Below, one piece after another: positions 62,801-64,000 of a stretch of 64,000 bases of DNA (the first letter of the stretch is position 1; each line of letters starts with the position of its first letter). This DNA is from Baylisascaris procyonis (Eukaryota; Nematoda; Chromadorea; Rhabditida; Ascarididae). The stretch lies in contig JAZARR010000222.1 of NCBI GenBank assembly GCA_037389465.1, forward strand, positions 62,001-126,000, given 5' to 3'. The position numbers and the translations under genes were made by a program. Below the pieces are notes generated by a model, which was not told the origin of the DNA, did not search any database, and worked only from the letters and a program-made list of their open reading frames with translations.

Positions 62801-63744
62801 TCCCTTCGTTTAATTACCTGAAGATGAATGGATAGGATAGAGTGCCAAAACTTCGCATGCTCATAATAAACCTTCGTCAGCACAAGGAATTACTATGCTA
62901 GTGTCCAATCACTGCCCCTCCCCTCTCCTTTCGTCTAAAATTCAAAGCCAACACCAAGTACCAATAAAATCAACAAAAAATTGGGAGAACCGAAATGGGA
63001 AGCGCAATTTTTTTCGCAATGAAATCGAGTAGAAATAAAACTTTTTACCTATTTATTAAATTTACTTCCATAATAAATCATTCTCAACCAATCCACACAA
63101 TATTATACACCGATTCTTAGAAGCGTTAGCGATTAAATTCGACTACAATCATGATCGGCTTCGGTTTTAACTTCAATTCTCTTTTATTTTTACACTTTTT
63201 TTAATTAAAAAATAAAAAAAAAAAACTACTTTACTAATTTTTGAGATATTATTGAATTATTACAAATATTTCATCGTATTATTCCTTTTAAATAATGAAA
63301 AATAATAATCGAAATATTAAGATATAATGAAATGAAAGGATGATTAGACATTCATCTACCCTTTTATAAATCAATCAAACTTTATGAGAGAAAATATTTT
63401 ATTATAAAATTAATACAATATTTAAAACATTATAATCCACGTGGTTATAGCAACAATCAAGAATGAAATTAGCAATTGCATTACCTTCTTCGTCAAGCTA
63501 TACCCTTCCCCTTCAGTTCAACCCCTCCCTTACCCCCTTTACCATCTATAATATCGAGAACACTTCCAAATATTTCTACTCATTACAATGGAATCTCCCA
63601 TGTCTTTTATATTTAAACTAAGAAGCTTTAGCATCTGCTGTTGTGATGGTTGACATAAACTAAAAAAATAATGCTCAACAGGTACTACTTCTGATGCACT
63701 TCAAGAGTACTTCCACCATGATGTAATAGTCGAAAATCTTGAAA

Positions 63745-63813
63745 TCCCCCTCCCTCTCCCTCTTCTCTCTCCCTCCCCCCTCTCTCTCCCTTTCTCTCTC
63801 TCTCTATTAACCT
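63745..63813. repeat. Polypyrimidine CT tract
   Basis: About 69 bases of almost pure C and T on the plus strand, that is, a GA repeat on the mrpl-30 coding strand. It lies upstream of that gene. Such tracts can act as GAGA-type promoter elements or form triplex DNA; neither is shown here. Confidence 0.85.
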
Positions 63814-64000
63814 GTAAGCACCAGACATGTCAGTAAAAAAAGAAGAAAAAAATCGATTACGAACACGAGGTATCCGCTATGAAAAAATGCAAAAAAAAAA
63901 AGGATTACAATTTGAACGAAGATTATTATCAACGACGGAATAAAAGAAATTACTATTTACTAATATATTAGTTAACTTTTAGCTAAATTTACAAATGAGA

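Larger units (their letters stand above)
61543..64000. other. Right flank, no further gene recognised
   Basis: This is probably upstream of mrpl-30. It is AT-rich. A C-run lies near 61,875. A low-complexity TATAGTATA/TATCAATA tract runs at about 62,630-62,800. A pyrimidine tract lies at 63,745-63,813. A short ATG-initiated frame at 62,833-62,877 (minus, MSMRSFGTLSYPF) ends at a perfect CAG/GTAATT donor and could be a leader exon, but its phase does not match the next mrpl-30 exon as I defined it. Confidence 0.5.

Noticed and set aside
62833..62877. Short ATG frame MSMRSFGTLSYPF with a good donor, possible mrpl-30 first exon
   Set aside because: It ends in phase 2, while the next exon as defined needs phase 1, and an in-frame ATG exists at 61,540-61,542. 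It is left as a possibility in the flank entry.

Overview
This is a eukaryotic nuclear window, AT-rich and intron-rich, almost certainly from a nematode (probably a parasite with introns of about 0.1-2 kb; I cannot name the species). Exons are short (25-531 bp). Introns are GT..AG with acceptors of the TTTCAG / TTTTAG / TTGCAG type, and simple repeats and foldback repeats are common. I rebuilt exons by matching splice sites to reading phase; no alignment or database search was run. All recognised genes lie on the minus strand.

Right end (58.08-61.54 kb): a gene for mitochondrial ribosomal protein L30 (mrpl-30, uL30m), five exons. Centre (23.66-54.23 kb): one very large gene for the SETD1 / nematode SET-2 histone H3K4 methyltransferase of the COMPASS complex. 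From 52,541 down to the stop at 23,657, 35 exons join in one continuous reading frame of about 1,832 codons. They give an N-terminal RRM, a long proline-, serine- and charge-rich middle with a coiled coil, an N-SET region with the WDR5-binding motif, and a complete SET plus post-SET domain. A 36th, more N-terminal exon at 54,171-54,227 fits in phase. The two genes are tail-to-head on the same strand, so co-transcription followed by trans-splicing is possible but not shown.

Left part (3.46-21.45 kb): a direct tandem duplication with a unit of about 8.5-9.5 kb. Each unit carries a broken copy of a CDK7-like kinase gene (the CAK/TFIIH kinase, cdk-7) with the same lesions: an in-frame stop in the activation segment, two frame shifts in the exon carrying DLKxNN and DFG, and no recognisable HRD exon. 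The kinase exons were therefore already dead, or already read this way, before the copies separated. The two units differ very unevenly: about 7.7 kb is practically identical, a right shoulder of about 0.55 kb differs by about 2%, and a 0.26-kb left segment differs by about 20%. One unit also has a 0.9-kb segment the other lacks. That mosaic fits homogenisation of an older duplication by gene conversion.

The rest is introns and intergenic DNA. The notable structures there are a 0.54-kb near-perfect foldback inside the intron that splits the RRM, an inverted repeat of peptide-coding appearance at 35 kb, an eight-copy 26-bp tandem array that multiplies a 3'-splice-site-like motif next to a real acceptor in mrpl-30, and a 25-nt microexon in set-2. 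I saw no rRNA, tRNA, CRISPR, prokaryotic or viral genes.
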